Shown here: positions 8,745 to 17,336 of the stretch, one piece after another | Position numbering within the stretch: the stretch's first letter is position 1 | How the letters are laid out: the number at the start of each line of letters is the position of its first letter | NCBI GenBank assembly: GCA_002471195.1 | Contig: DKPN01000028.1 | Coordinates: 1-30,433 of the forward strand | Origin: Bacteroides sp. UBA7333 | Lineage (GTDB): Bacteria > Bacteroidota > Bacteroidia > Bacteroidales > Bacteroidaceae | Direction: 5' to 3' | Length of the DNA stretch: 30,433 nt | Made by a program: the position numbers and the translations under genes | Notes under the pieces: model-generated | What the model was told of the DNA's origin: nothing | The model's input: the letters and a program-made list of their open reading frames with translations, nothing else | Databases searched by the model: none

Positions 8745-8750
8745 CCTCCT
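8745..8750 (-). promoter_or_regulatory. Strong Shine-Dalgarno AGGAGG before the acidic unknown gene
   Basis: The minus strand reads GAGGAGGAATTATC immediately before ATG at 8737, placing AGGAGG 7 bases from the start codon. I saw no comparable site ahead of the other starts I inspected here; they follow the A/T-rich leaders usual for Bacteroidota. Confidence 0.75.
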
Positions 8751-8763
8751 CAAATATTTATTC

Positions 8764-8771
8764 CAAAGATA
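8764..8771 (-). promoter_or_regulatory. -7 box of the acidic unknown gene
   Basis: The minus strand reads TATCTTTG, an exact TAnnTTTG match, 26 bases before the ATG at 8737. A TTTG lies at 8799-8796, but the 24-base gap is longer than usual. Confidence 0.55.
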
Positions 8772-8814
8772 TGAAAAAAAACACAACTCATTACACAAAC
8801 CACGAAAAAAGGTG

Positions 8815-9855
8815 TTATTGTCTTTGCATTTGAACGTATAGCAACGGTAACTCTTCGATACGTTTTTTGAGTGCCTCTACGTGTTGAAACATCATGATAT
8901 AATTGTTCATATTATGAATCTGGGGATTGTTTAAATCTCTTTCGCCTATTTTATCGACAATGTAGGCGTATTGTTTTGCTAATTCGGCCCATTTTAAACT
9001 TTCTTCTAGATTGTCTGTCATTTCATATCCTAAAGAAATGTTATTGGCCAGACGCATTTTATAGCTTTCTTTTTTGCTTTTTTTATACGCTTCTTTCCAT
9101 AACGACATGGCTTCTAGCCAATTGTTTTCTTTAACAAAAATGGCAGCATCTCTCATATGAATCGTGCCATTGATAAATAACCATCGCTCTGCCGTACTCC
9201 AATGTGGAAGGAGATATTTTATAATTGTAGATGCCGCAAATATAGAGGCTTCGTTTACCATTTGTTTTTTGTCAATTTGATCGTTGAATGTGTTGAGCTC
9301 GGTGCTGCCATAACTGTCCCAATACATACTATCATTTGCATTAATGATGAGTAACGGGTCTTTGCGTTGGGGTACATATAATCCTAATGTAGGCTTAACC
9401 TTTGCCTCAATAATGCCTTGATAGCAATTCCACTCGGGTACAAAATGGGCGTATCGAGACGTGTGTAAAGCCAACTGATCGATTGATATGATAAAATCTA
9501 CATCTAGCAACTGGGCAAGGTCGTTTACTTGATTATGTGAAAGATATGGCGAAAGAGTGTTTTGACGTAATGATGAATCGCACACGACGATTTCGTCAAA
9601 ATAATTGGCTTCGGCCAATAACTCTGCCAATGATTGCATCATCACTTCGCCCTTACCATTGATTATAGAATTTCCTTTTGTAACTTCTGTTTTGTCATTT
9701 TCATCAAAAACGATGGCATTGTTTACCACGGCTACACGTTCTACCTTATCGGGTATATTAATTTTACCCGGCTGCATATAGTCTATAAATATCTGTTCGG
9801 TGCTATAACAAGAGTATAGTGATATACTCAGTAGAAGTACAAATAATTTTCTCAT
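8815..9855 (-). CDS. DUF6340-type lipoprotein with TPR-like C-terminus
   Basis: This 346-residue lipoprotein has signal MRKLFVLLLSISLYSC with lipid-modified Cys16. Residues ~25-215 form a conserved domain (IPDKVERVAVVNNAIVF, then LDVDFIISIDQLALHT) that I match to DUF6340, a Bacteroidota family of unknown function. The domain name comes from memory and is less certain than the lipoprotein call. Residues ~235-310 are helical and TPR-like (DAAIFVKENNWLEAMSLWKE, then NISLGYEMTDNLEESLKWAE). It stands alone between the secA terminator and the acidic-protein promoter and has its own -7 box at 9876-9883. Likely site is the periplasmic face of a membrane or the cell surface. No enzymatic motif is visible. 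Confidence 0.82.
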   Translation of the reverse strand: MRKLFVLLLSISLYSCYSTEQIFIDYMQPGKINIPDKVERVAVVNNAIVFDENDKTEVTKGNSIINGKGEVMMQSLAELLAEANYFDEIVVCDSSLRQNTLSPYLSHNQVNDLAQLLDVDFIISIDQLALHTSRYAHFVPEWNCYQGIIEAKVKPTLGLYVPQRKDPLLIINANDSMYWDSYGSTELNTFNDQIDKKQMVNEASIFAASTIIKYLLPHWSTAERWLFINGTIHMRDAAIFVKENNWLEAMSLWKEAYKKSKKESYKMRLANNISLGYEMTDNLEESLKWAELAKQYAYIVDKIGERDLNNPQIHNMNNYIMMFQHVEALKKRIEELPLLYVQMQRQ

Positions 9856-9875
9856 ATCGGTTTATCAATTTAGAA

Positions 9876-9883
9876 CAAAAGTA
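9876..9883 (-). promoter_or_regulatory. -7 box of the DUF6340-type lipoprotein gene
   Basis: The minus strand reads TACTTTTG, an exact TAnnTTTG match, 20 bases before the ATG at 9855. It lies just downstream of the secA terminator. Confidence 0.5.
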
Positions 9884-9903
9884 GTATAATGCATTAATAA
9901 ATA

Positions 9904-9938
9904 AAAGCTCCGAATGAATTTATATCATCCGGAGCTTT
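9904..9938 (-). terminator. Intrinsic terminator of the lnb-secA operon
   Basis: Arms AAAGCTCCG (9904-9912) and CGGAGCTTT (9930-9938) pair perfectly, and four more pairs (9914-9917 with 9925-9928) extend the stem past one A-C mismatch. On the minus strand the hairpin is followed by TTTTATTTATT. It starts 35 bases after the secA stop. Confidence 0.85.
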
Positions 9939-9972
9939 CTATTTAATTGAGCAATCTATAAATATTTAATAC

Positions 9973-12900
9973 TTAAGCATTACGTCCATGACACGCTTTA
10001 TATTTTTTGCCACTTCCACAAGGACAAGGATCATTGCGACCAACTGTTTTTTCAGTACGAATCGGTTCGCGTTTTGCTTCACGTGTGTCGTGTTGTGCTG
10101 CCGCTTGTTGATTCGGATCGTTTAGATCTTGTTTTTGCTCCTTATATTGACTCATATCTTGCTTCATTTCGGGAGCAGCCTCACGAACCTCTACTTTTCT
10201 GTTTTGAGGATCTTCAGGCGATTCTTGAACCGGTATTTGACCACGCATTAAAATAGAAACGGTTTGATTGTTGATCTTAGCTACCATCGTATCAAATAGG
10301 GTTACCGATTCGAGTTTGTAAATCAACAATGGATCTTTTTGCTCATAACTTGCATTTTGTACCGAATGTTTCAATTCATCGAGTTCGCGAAGATTTTCTT
10401 TCCAAGCTTCATCAATAACATGAAGTAATATCGATTTTTCGAATGCTTTTACTACTTCTTTACATTCACTTTCATAAGCGGCCTTCAAATTGCAAGATAT
10501 GTTGTACATTCTTTTACCATCAGTAATAGGTATCAGAATATTTTCGTACATGTGACCTTGGTTTTCGTAAACTTGTTTGATAACAGGGTAGGCTACTTGT
10601 GCCATTTTCTCCGTTTTACGTTTGAAGGCTTCCATAGCTGCATCGAATGTTTTTTCTACAAGCAACTCTTTTTTCTCGTTTTTAAATTGCTCTTCAGTGA
10701 ATGGAGGCTCCATTGCTAATGCTTGCAATAAATCGTCTTTGCATTCTTCGTAATCTGCATTATTTTCGATAGCCGATGCAGAACGCTCCCATATCATGTT
10801 TACGATATCCATACCAATGCGTTCGCCCATTAATGCATGGCGACGTTTTGTATAAACCACTGTACGTTGTTTATTCATCACATCATCATATTCCAGTAGA
10901 CGCTTACGGATACCGAAGTTGTTTTCTTCTACTTTCTTTTGAGCACGTTCTATCGAATTTGAAATCATTTTATGTTCAATCATTTCTCCTTCTTGGAAGC
11001 CTAGTTTATCCATAACCCCGGCAATTCTGTCGGATGAGAATAGACGCATCAAATTATCTTCTAATGATACGAAGAATACTGATGAACCAGGGTCTCCCTG
11101 ACGACCAGCACGACCACGCAACTGGCGATCTACACGACGTGACTCATGACGCTCAGTACCGATAATGGCCAAACCTCCCGCTGCTTTAACCTCATCGCTC
11201 AACTTGATGTCGGTACCACGACCAGCCATATTGGTAGCAATAGTTACCATGCCTTTAATACCAGCATTTGCAACAATATCAGCTTCGCGTTGATGAAGTT
11301 TTGCATTCAATACATTGTGTTGTATTTTGCGCATAGACAACAGTTTGCTAAGCATCTCTGAAATCTCGACAGAAGTTGTACCAACTAACACCGGACGACC
11401 GGCATCCACCAATTGTTGAACTTCTTCGATTACGGCTTTATATTTTTCACGATTGGTTTTGTAAACACGATCGTTCATGTCATTACGAGCAATAGGTCGA
11501 TTCGTTGGAATTACGACTACGTCTAATTTGTAGATATCCCAAAGTTCGCCTGCTTCTGTTTCTGCTGTACCTGTCATACCCGACAATTTATGGTACATAC
11601 GGAAGTAATTTTGTAATGTAATACTTGCAAATGTTTGAGTAGCAGCTTCTACTTTTACTCTTTCTTTTGCTTCAATCGCTTGGTGTAAACCATCAGAATA
11701 ACGTCGGCCTTCCATGATACGACCGGTTTGTTCATCGACAATTTTTACCTTACCATCCATGATCACATACTCATCGTCTTTTTCGAACATTGTGTATGCT
11801 TTTAATAATTGATTGATGGTATGAACACGTTCAGCTTTTACGGCATAGTTGTTTAATAACGCATCTTTCTTCTCTAATTTTTGCTCGTTGCTTAAATGAG
11901 TTTCGTTTTCCAATTGAGAAAGTTGTGCAGTTATATCAGGCAAGACGAAGAATGTCGAATCTGAAGAGTTTCCACTGATAAGATCAATCCCTTTATCGGT
12001 AAGATCAACGCTATTGATCTTTTCATCGATAACGAAATATAATGGATCGGTAGCCTCTGGCATACGCTTATTATTTTGTTCCATATATATTTCTTCAGTT
12101 TTCAACATACCTGCTTTAATGCCCGGCTCGCTTAAAAACTTAATCAATGGTTTGTTCTTAGGAAGGGCTTTATGGCTACGGTATAGTGCTAGAAATCCTT
12201 CTTCTACTTCTTTTTTATCATCCGATGCAATCAATCTTTTTGCATCTGTCAAATATTGAGTAGCTAATTTTCTTTGAGCTTCTACCAAGCGTTCAACCAA
12301 AGGACATAAATCTTCAAAAAGTTGATCTTCGCCTTTTGGTACTGGACCTGAAATGATCAGTGGAGTACGGGCATCATCAATTAATACTGAGTCAACCTCA
12401 TCGACAATGGCATAGTTGTGTTGGCGTTGTACCAAATCTTTTGGACTAATAGCCATATTGTCGCGAAGATAATCGAAACCGAATTCATTATTTGTGCCGA
12501 ATGTAATATCTGCCAAATATGCTTGACGACGAGCATCCGAGTTGGGTTGATGGCGGTCGATGCAGTCGACGCTCAATCCGTGGAACATATATAATGGTCC
12601 CATCCACTCAGAGTCACGTTTTGCAAGGTAGTCATTAACAGTTACTACATGTACCCCATTACCTGTCAAAGCATTTAAGAATACGGGTAGTGTTGCCACC
12701 AATGTTTTACCTTCACCGGTTGCCATTTCGGCAATTTTACCTTTGTGAAGAACTACGCCACCAAACAGCTGCACATCATAATGTGTCATGTTCCATTTCA
12801 TGTCGTTTCCTCCTGCCAACCAGTGGTTTTGGAATATTGCCTTATCTCCTTCAATGCGAACAAAATCTTTTGTTGCAGCAAGATTGCGGTCGAAATCGGT

Positions 12901-13293
12901 TGCTGTAACCACGATTTCAGGATTTTGAGAGAAACGACGGGCAGTGTCTTTAACAATTGAAAATGCTGTAGGAAGCACCTCGTCAAGGGCTTTTTCGTAA
13001 GTTTCAAGAATTTCTTTCTCTAATTTATCAATTTGAGCAAAGTATTCTTCTCTTTCTTCGATTTCTAGTGTTTCAATTTTTGCTTTTAATTCAGCTACCT
13101 TTTCGCGCTCATTTGTTGCTGAGTCATAGATGAATTTCTTCAACTCCTCAGTTTTAGCACGAAGCTCATCATTACTTAATTTTTCTACCTCAGGGTAAGC
13201 TGCTTTAATTTTTTCTACCCATGGTTGAATTTCTTTCATGTCGCGCTTAGATTTGTTTCCAAAAATGGCGCTTAAAAATTCATTAAATCCCAT
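9973..13293 (-). CDS. secA: SecA, preprotein translocase ATPase
   Basis: This 1106-residue SecA is the motor that drives unfolded proteins through SecYEG. Visible signatures are Walker A ATGEGKT (residues 191-197), VDEVDSVLIDDARTPLIISG, YSDGLHQAIEAKE, SGMTGTAETEAGE, NMAGRGTDIKL, RQLRGRAGRQGDPGSS and the C-terminal zinc/SecB-binding motif CPCGSGKKYKACHG. It is ~200 residues longer than E. coli SecA. The extra length includes a charged coiled stretch at ~55-105 and an insert at ~122-168 before HYDVQLFGG, as is usual in Bacteroidota. It is the last gene of the lnb operon, 51 bp after the phosphatase-like gene, with a terminator following. No separate promoter was seen in the 51-bp gap. Confidence 0.98.
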   Translation of the reverse strand: MGFNEFLSAIFGNKSKRDMKEIQPWVEKIKAAYPEVEKLSNDELRAKTEELKKFIYDSATNEREKVAELKAKIETLEIEEREEYFAQIDKLEKEILETYEKALDEVLPTAFSIVKDTARRFSQNPEIVVTATDFDRNLAATKDFVRIEGDKAIFQNHWLAGGNDMKWNMTHYDVQLFGGVVLHKGKIAEMATGEGKTLVATLPVFLNALTGNGVHVVTVNDYLAKRDSEWMGPLYMFHGLSVDCIDRHQPNSDARRQAYLADITFGTNNEFGFDYLRDNMAISPKDLVQRQHNYAIVDEVDSVLIDDARTPLIISGPVPKGEDQLFEDLCPLVERLVEAQRKLATQYLTDAKRLIASDDKKEVEEGFLALYRSHKALPKNKPLIKFLSEPGIKAGMLKTEEIYMEQNNKRMPEATDPLYFVIDEKINSVDLTDKGIDLISGNSSDSTFFVLPDITAQLSQLENETHLSNEQKLEKKDALLNNYAVKAERVHTINQLLKAYTMFEKDDEYVIMDGKVKIVDEQTGRIMEGRRYSDGLHQAIEAKERVKVEAATQTFASITLQNYFRMYHKLSGMTGTAETEAGELWDIYKLDVVVIPTNRPIARNDMNDRVYKTNREKYKAVIEEVQQLVDAGRPVLVGTTSVEISEMLSKLLSMRKIQHNVLNAKLHQREADIVANAGIKGMVTIATNMAGRGTDIKLSDEVKAAGGLAIIGTERHESRRVDRQLRGRAGRQGDPGSSVFFVSLEDNLMRLFSSDRIAGVMDKLGFQEGEMIEHKMISNSIERAQKKVEENNFGIRKRLLEYDDVMNKQRTVVYTKRRHALMGERIGMDIVNMIWERSASAIENNADYEECKDDLLQALAMEPPFTEEQFKNEKKELLVEKTFDAAMEAFKRKTEKMAQVAYPVIKQVYENQGHMYENILIPITDGKRMYNISCNLKAAYESECKEVVKAFEKSILLHVIDEAWKENLRELDELKHSVQNASYEQKDPLLIYKLESVTLFDTMVAKINNQTVSILMRGQIPVQESPEDPQNRKVEVREAAPEMKQDMSQYKEQKQDLNDPNQQAAAQHDTREAKREPIRTEKTVGRNDPCPCGSGKKYKACHGRNA

Positions 13294-13344
13294 TGTATAT
13301 TGTTTTTTATTATTGTTAATTTGAAAAATTCATAAACTTGTATC

Positions 13345-14928
13345 TTAATGTTTTAGCTCAATTGGTGGAGCTTTCGAACCATTGGGAGCACGTATTTTCA
13401 TATATTGTGCTACTGTCGGTGCGATACGGTCTATGGTAATTGGTGTTTCAATTGTTTCACTAGCTATGGATTGTCCAAAAAAGATAAGGGGCATGGGGAT
13501 ATATCCATATCTCATTACCTTATTGTTGGATGGATTGTTTTCATTTATAATTGTCCAACCCGGAAGTACGCTAACTAATAAATCGCCAGATCGTTTTCGA
13601 TGAAAACCATTGCGTATTTGTTCTATTTCAGGACACCAAGATCCTAATAATAGTCTATGTTCTGAATATGCAGTGTTGACACCACTGAATTGCATTAAAA
13701 AGTCTGCTGATTTATTTTGGATATCAGGTAGTAATAATCCTTTTTGTTCAATCAGTTTATGGTTCAAGTAAATTTGTTGATCATAATGTGCTTCTACATA
13801 CTTGCCTTCACCATAAATAGCCATTAAATACATATTGAGTAAAGCAGAACAGCGGTTTAAATGGAACTCTCCACTTGGTATCCTATATAGTCCTAAATCG
13901 GTGGATTCTGAATCGACATAGCCTGTTGAGGTAATGAAAAATAATACATTGTGGAGTCCTATTTTTTTATCTACAATCTCAATTAAATTCGACAATGCTT
14001 GATCTAATCGCACATAAGTGTCTTGAATTTCAGTAGAACACTCCTGTATCGTTTTATTCATGTAATTGCCCGCGTAATAGGTAAGAGAAATCATATCTGT
14101 AATATCATCTTTGCCTACATCACTTTTTTCTAACATCTCTTTGACGAGCTTATTCACTTCGTCATTGGCAAAAGGGCTGGTAATGAGACGACGGTATTTA
14201 TTCTTTTTATCGTCTTCGAATTTATATTTAAAAGATATATCTCGCCATTCAGGTAAATAGTTATATTTCTCTTTATTGTGTACAGGGGTCCAAATCATAG
14301 TGGATATCCGGGTATCGATGCCATCGCGGTCATTATACTGGGTTAACCAATATGGAAAATTTGGATAATAGGTACTTCCACACCATTTGCCTGTATTAGG
14401 GTTTATCCAAAAAGCGCCATCTCCACTATGTCCAGCTGATAAAATAGCACTATCGCGAAATGGTGATATTGAATAAATTAAACTTTTATTGCGATTTGCT
14501 ATTTTTAATTCATCAGAGACTGTTGAAGTAAGAAGCAGTGTGGGAGACGATTTTTCATCAGTGAAATTTCCCATGTAATTAGTGTCGTCAACACAATTGA
14601 TGGGGCGAAGAGTGGATACATCCAACCAACGACTAGCGATAATTCCATTTAAAGAAGGTGTTGCCCCTGTATATATATTGGCAACTGCCGATGCTCTGTC
14701 TACATTATTAAATGCGTATTCAATATTTTTATATATTGTTCCCTCTCTTTGTAGACGCTTAAAACCCTTCTCGCCATATAATGGAGAGAAGCATTCTAAG
14801 TAATCGGTACGTAATTGATCAATTGTAATACCAATCACCAGTTTTGGGGTTGAATTTTGTGCTTCAACAGGTGTGTGAACACTCGAAAATGCAATTACGG
14901 TTATTATGGAGGTGATAAGTCCTTTCAT
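13345..14928 (-). CDS. PafA-like alkaline phosphatase homologue, predicted catalytically inactive
   Basis: This 527-residue protein with signal peptide (ending near VEAQ) is predicted periplasmic. Overall it follows the PafA/nucleotide pyrophosphatase fold: KLVIGITIDQLRTDYL with Asp37, IYTGATPSLNGIIASRW, SAGHSGDGAFWINPNTG, STYYPNFPYWL, IQDTYVRLDQAL and PMPLIFFG. Residues needed for metal binding and catalysis in the family are changed. The nucleophile Thr position aligns with Arg78, the TDxVGH motif reads TYYAGN (284 and 288), the DHG motif reads STG (334-336), and the late His region reads NPSNNKVMRYGY. Only Asp37 remains. The frame is intact, so this is a maintained protein, perhaps a binding or regulatory pseudoenzyme. 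Its start overlaps the lnb stop by 4 bases (ATGA), so translation is probably coupled to lnb. Confidence 0.85.
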   Translation of the reverse strand: MKGLITSIITVIAFSSVHTPVEAQNSTPKLVIGITIDQLRTDYLECFSPLYGEKGFKRLQREGTIYKNIEYAFNNVDRASAVANIYTGATPSLNGIIASRWLDVSTLRPINCVDDTNYMGNFTDEKSSPTLLLTSTVSDELKIANRNKSLIYSISPFRDSAILSAGHSGDGAFWINPNTGKWCGSTYYPNFPYWLTQYNDRDGIDTRISTMIWTPVHNKEKYNYLPEWRDISFKYKFEDDKKNKYRRLITSPFANDEVNKLVKEMLEKSDVGKDDITDMISLTYYAGNYMNKTIQECSTEIQDTYVRLDQALSNLIEIVDKKIGLHNVLFFITSTGYVDSESTDLGLYRIPSGEFHLNRCSALLNMYLMAIYGEGKYVEAHYDQQIYLNHKLIEQKGLLLPDIQNKSADFLMQFSGVNTAYSEHRLLLGSWCPEIEQIRNGFHRKRSGDLLVSVLPGWTIINENNPSNNKVMRYGYIPMPLIFFGQSIASETIETPITIDRIAPTVAQYMKIRAPNGSKAPPIELKH

Positions 14929-16145
14929 CTATCTTTTTTATATGTCAAAAGTAAGTTGCTCAATGATCGTAACAACAAACAGAGTGCCAAAGGTACAACT
15001 GCAAAATTAATTCTTTGTGGAATAAAGGCAAAAAGGGCTATAAAAAGTGTTAAAACTACAAGGTTGAACATCATATACCAGCTTCGTTCTCTTTTTCTTA
15101 TGCGATATATAACAAAAGGTAAAAATAGAAGTTGCCCAGGGTGAAAGACAAATAGAAGAAAATTGGCACTAACTGCAGGATGTTCAGAGAATAATGCCAA
15201 AAATGTAATGACACAACCTGCTAAACCTGCCGCACCAAATAATATTAAGTCTAGCCACCATAATCCTTTTTGATACTTAATGCCATAAATTGATAAGGAT
15301 GCTACAATAATGAATAGCAGTAAAGCGCTGCGCAATGGCGTGAGTATTTCACCTATTTTTTCTAGATTGCTTAACTCATCAGGTGTCCCGTTAGCATCTA
15401 CAACTTTAATAGTTTCTATTATTAAATTTCTTTTTGTTTCTTTATTAATGATTTGTGCTTTTTCGAATGCATTTTTTAAGTAAAATGGAGCAAACATTAA
15501 TTGTCGATTAGTAATGGGCTGATCAGCTTCACTTCCGACACAAAAATCCATACCAAATCGTGACCATGGGTGATTGTTGGTATTTTGATAAATTACATCT
15601 CGAAATGTTTTAGGTATATTGTCCTGATCGAAATTAGGATACATAATTTCACCATGGATGCTTTCTTCAATTTTATCGCGAGGGCGTGTTGCGCAGTTGT
15701 CAAAAAAGAAATTGTAACGATAAACTCTGTTTTCGGGTTTGCAATTCTCTTCAAGAAGTTCAATTAATTTGATTTTTTCATCATTATTTAAATTGAGTGT
15801 TTGTTGCCAAACATCTCTTCCAAAATAATCATATTCCCATTTAAATCGTTCATAACTTTCAATTCCTAATTCATAATCGGTTTCGCCTAGAGAAAAACGC
15901 CATATAAAATTAGGTGTATTAAATCTAAATAATCCATAATTAAATACTGCGTCTATTCCTTTCGATGGATTTTCGTAACGAATGGCTGTATGTCCAAAGA
16001 GGGTATATATCGGATTTCCGGCATCACAAGTTAGAAGACTAAGCTTAATTGCATCAGCCTCTTGTTTACTAATATTTGTTTCAGTGGACCATGAAATGCT
16101 GATATTAGCAAGAAGTAAAAAAAAGAATATTTTGAGTTTTGTCAC
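14925..16145 (-). CDS. lnb: Lnb-type lipoprotein N-acyltransferase (DUF4105) membrane protein
   Basis: This is a 406-residue protein. A signal/anchor helix (KIFFFLLLANISISW) is followed by a periplasmic DUF4105 domain (~25-260) and about five C-terminal membrane helices (~268-400). Candidate catalytic residues are His52 in LFGHTAIRY and Cys151 in FFFDNCATRPRD, the two most conserved positions of this papain-like family. Lnb was described in Bacteroides as the enzyme that adds the third acyl chain to the N-terminus of lipoproteins, replacing Lnt. I assign it by domain layout and by its place upstream of secA; the synteny with B. thetaiotaomicron is from memory. It is the first gene of the operon, with a -7 box at 16169-16176. 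Confidence 0.8.
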   Translation of the reverse strand: MTKLKIFFFLLLANISISWSTETNISKQEADAIKLSLLTCDAGNPIYTLFGHTAIRYENPSKGIDAVFNYGLFRFNTPNFIWRFSLGETDYELGIESYERFKWEYDYFGRDVWQQTLNLNNDEKIKLIELLEENCKPENRVYRYNFFFDNCATRPRDKIEESIHGEIMYPNFDQDNIPKTFRDVIYQNTNNHPWSRFGMDFCVGSEADQPITNRQLMFAPFYLKNAFEKAQIINKETKRNLIIETIKVVDANGTPDELSNLEKIGEILTPLRSALLLFIIVASLSIYGIKYQKGLWWLDLILFGAAGLAGCVITFLALFSEHPAVSANFLLFVFHPGQLLFLPFVIYRIRKRERSWYMMFNLVVLTLFIALFAFIPQRINFAVVPLALCLLLRSLSNLLLTYKKDR

Positions 16146-16168
16146 GACTTAGGTTTTTAAAATTGCCA

Positions 16169-16176
16169 CAAAGATA
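16169..16176 (-). promoter_or_regulatory. -7 box of the lnb-secA operon
   Basis: The minus strand reads TATCTTTG, an exact TAnnTTTG match, 23 bases before the lnb ATG at 16145. No clear -33 TTTG is seen at the expected distance. Confidence 0.55.
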
Positions 16177-16529
16177 TTATATATTTCTATGATAGCTATT
16201 TTTGGAATGAACAATTCTTTATAATACTACTTTTTGATAAAATAATTATATTTAAAACAAAATAGACTTTAGGCGAATGAGAATGAGCCTTTGACGAATG
16301 AAGTAAAAAGGTTTTCTACTCATTATGACATAAATCATTTTTTTTCTTAAAAATACTGTTGATGAAACGATTATTTTTTGCTTTTGGATATTATTGATCC
16401 TTAATGTTAAATAATGTAAAGCGTTAAGTCTTTATGTAACACTTTTAAAACGATTCGGATTGAGAAATGAAGCATTTGCTTATTTTTTGTTGTGTCGTAG
16501 AGTTATATGTTTTGAATTTGAGGTTGTAA

Positions 16530-16546
16530 AAAGTTAAGTTAACTTT
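16530..16546. promoter_or_regulatory. 17-base operator-like dyad upstream of coaX
   Basis: AAAGTTAA (16530-16537), one G, then TTAACTTT (16539-16546) form a perfect inverted repeat. It ends 24 bases before the coaX -7 box, so it touches the expected -33 position. This is a reasonable place for a repressor or activator site. The binding protein is unknown, and the AT-rich background makes chance possible. Confidence 0.35.
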
Positions 16547-16570
16547 ATGCATTTGTTTCAATTTAATCCA

Positions 16571-16578
16571 TATCTTTG
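16571..16578 (+). promoter_or_regulatory. -7 box of the coaX operon
   Basis: TATCTTTG is an exact TAnnTTTG match 26 bases before the coaX GTG. A TTTG at 16552-16555 lies only 15 bases upstream, shorter than ideal for a -33 element. Confidence 0.55.
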
Positions 16579-16604
16579 TGCATCAAAATAATCAATAACT
16601 GATT

Positions 16605-17336
16605 GTGAACTTAATAATTGACATAGGTAATACTTTTGCAAAAATAGCCGTTTTCGATGGTGCTGAGTTAAAAGACGTAGTAACTAACTCTAATCAAGAT
16701 TTAAACAATGTTACTTCTATTTGCCAACGGTTCTGCGTTAAATGTGGTATCATAGCTACAGTAATTCAACTCAACGAAACAGTAAGAAGTCAATTGAATC
16801 AACTGGATATACCTTTATTGTTTTTAGATGGGGCAACTCCGTTACCGATTGTGAATTTATACAAAACTCCTCAAACGCTTGGCTATGATCGAATAGCAGC
16901 TGTGGTAGGCGCTGTGGGAGAATGTCCAGGTCGTGATTTGTTGGTCATTGATGCTGGTACTTGCATTACGTATGAATTTGTAGATTCCCAAAAGCAATAT
17001 CATGGTGGTAATATTTCTCCTGGTTTACAGATGCGTTTTAAAGCATTACATCAGTTTACAGGAAAGCTGCCTTTAATTTCTTCAGAAGGTGATTTGCCTT
17101 TTTGGGGAGATAGCACCGAAACTGCAATTCGGGTTGGTGTATGGAAAGGTATTGAATTTGAGATTTATGGCTATATTAAAGAAATGCAGAATAAATTTCC
17201 TCAACTTTTGGTTTTTTTAACGGGTGGGGATAGATTTTCTTTTGATGAAAGCGTAAAAAATATCATCTTTGCAGATAGATTTTTAGTGTTGAAAGGATTA
17301 AATAGAATATTAAACTATAATAATGGTAGGATTTAA
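16605..17336 (+). CDS. coaX: Type III pantothenate kinase
   Basis: This 243-residue enzyme phosphorylates pantothenate in the first step of coenzyme A synthesis, in the cytoplasm. The ASKHA-fold motifs are all present: DIGNTFAKIAVF (Asp6 in the phosphate loop), LGYDRIAAVVGA, DAGTCITYEFV and HGGNISPGLQMR. Length is normal for CoaX. The start is GTG at 16605, directly giving MNLIIDIGNT with no spare residues, and the -7 box is 26 bases upstream. It is the first gene of the plus-strand envelope group. Its last codons overlap the outer-membrane protein gene by 14 bases, suggesting coupled expression. The link between CoA synthesis and outer-membrane genes is positional only. Confidence 0.95.
   Translation: MNLIIDIGNTFAKIAVFDGAELKDVVTNSNQDLNNVTSICQRFCVKCGIIATVIQLNETVRSQLNQLDIPLLFLDGATPLPIVNLYKTPQTLGYDRIAAVVGAVGECPGRDLLVIDAGTCITYEFVDSQKQYHGGNISPGLQMRFKALHQFTGKLPLISSEGDLPFWGDSTETAIRVGVWKGIEFEIYGYIKEMQNKFPQLLVFLTGGDRFSFDESVKNIIFADRFLVLKGLNRILNYNNGRI

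Larger units (their letters stand above)
16146..16604. promoter_or_regulatory. Divergent lnb/coaX intergenic region
   Basis: These 459 AT-rich bases hold no convincing gene. They contain the lnb -7 box (16169-16176, minus), the coaX -7 box (16571-16578, plus), a 17-base dyad (16530-16546) next to the coaX promoter, and two imperfect direct repeats (16267-16280 and 16289-16301, spaced 22 bases start to start). The stretch 16302-16525 shows nothing I can name. Confidence 0.6.

Noticed and set aside
16252..16323. 23-codon minus-strand frame (basic, hydrophobic peptide) upstream of lnb
   Set aside because: Too short, upstream of the likely lnb promoter, with no ribosome-binding or conservation evidence; chance in AT-rich DNA is more likely.
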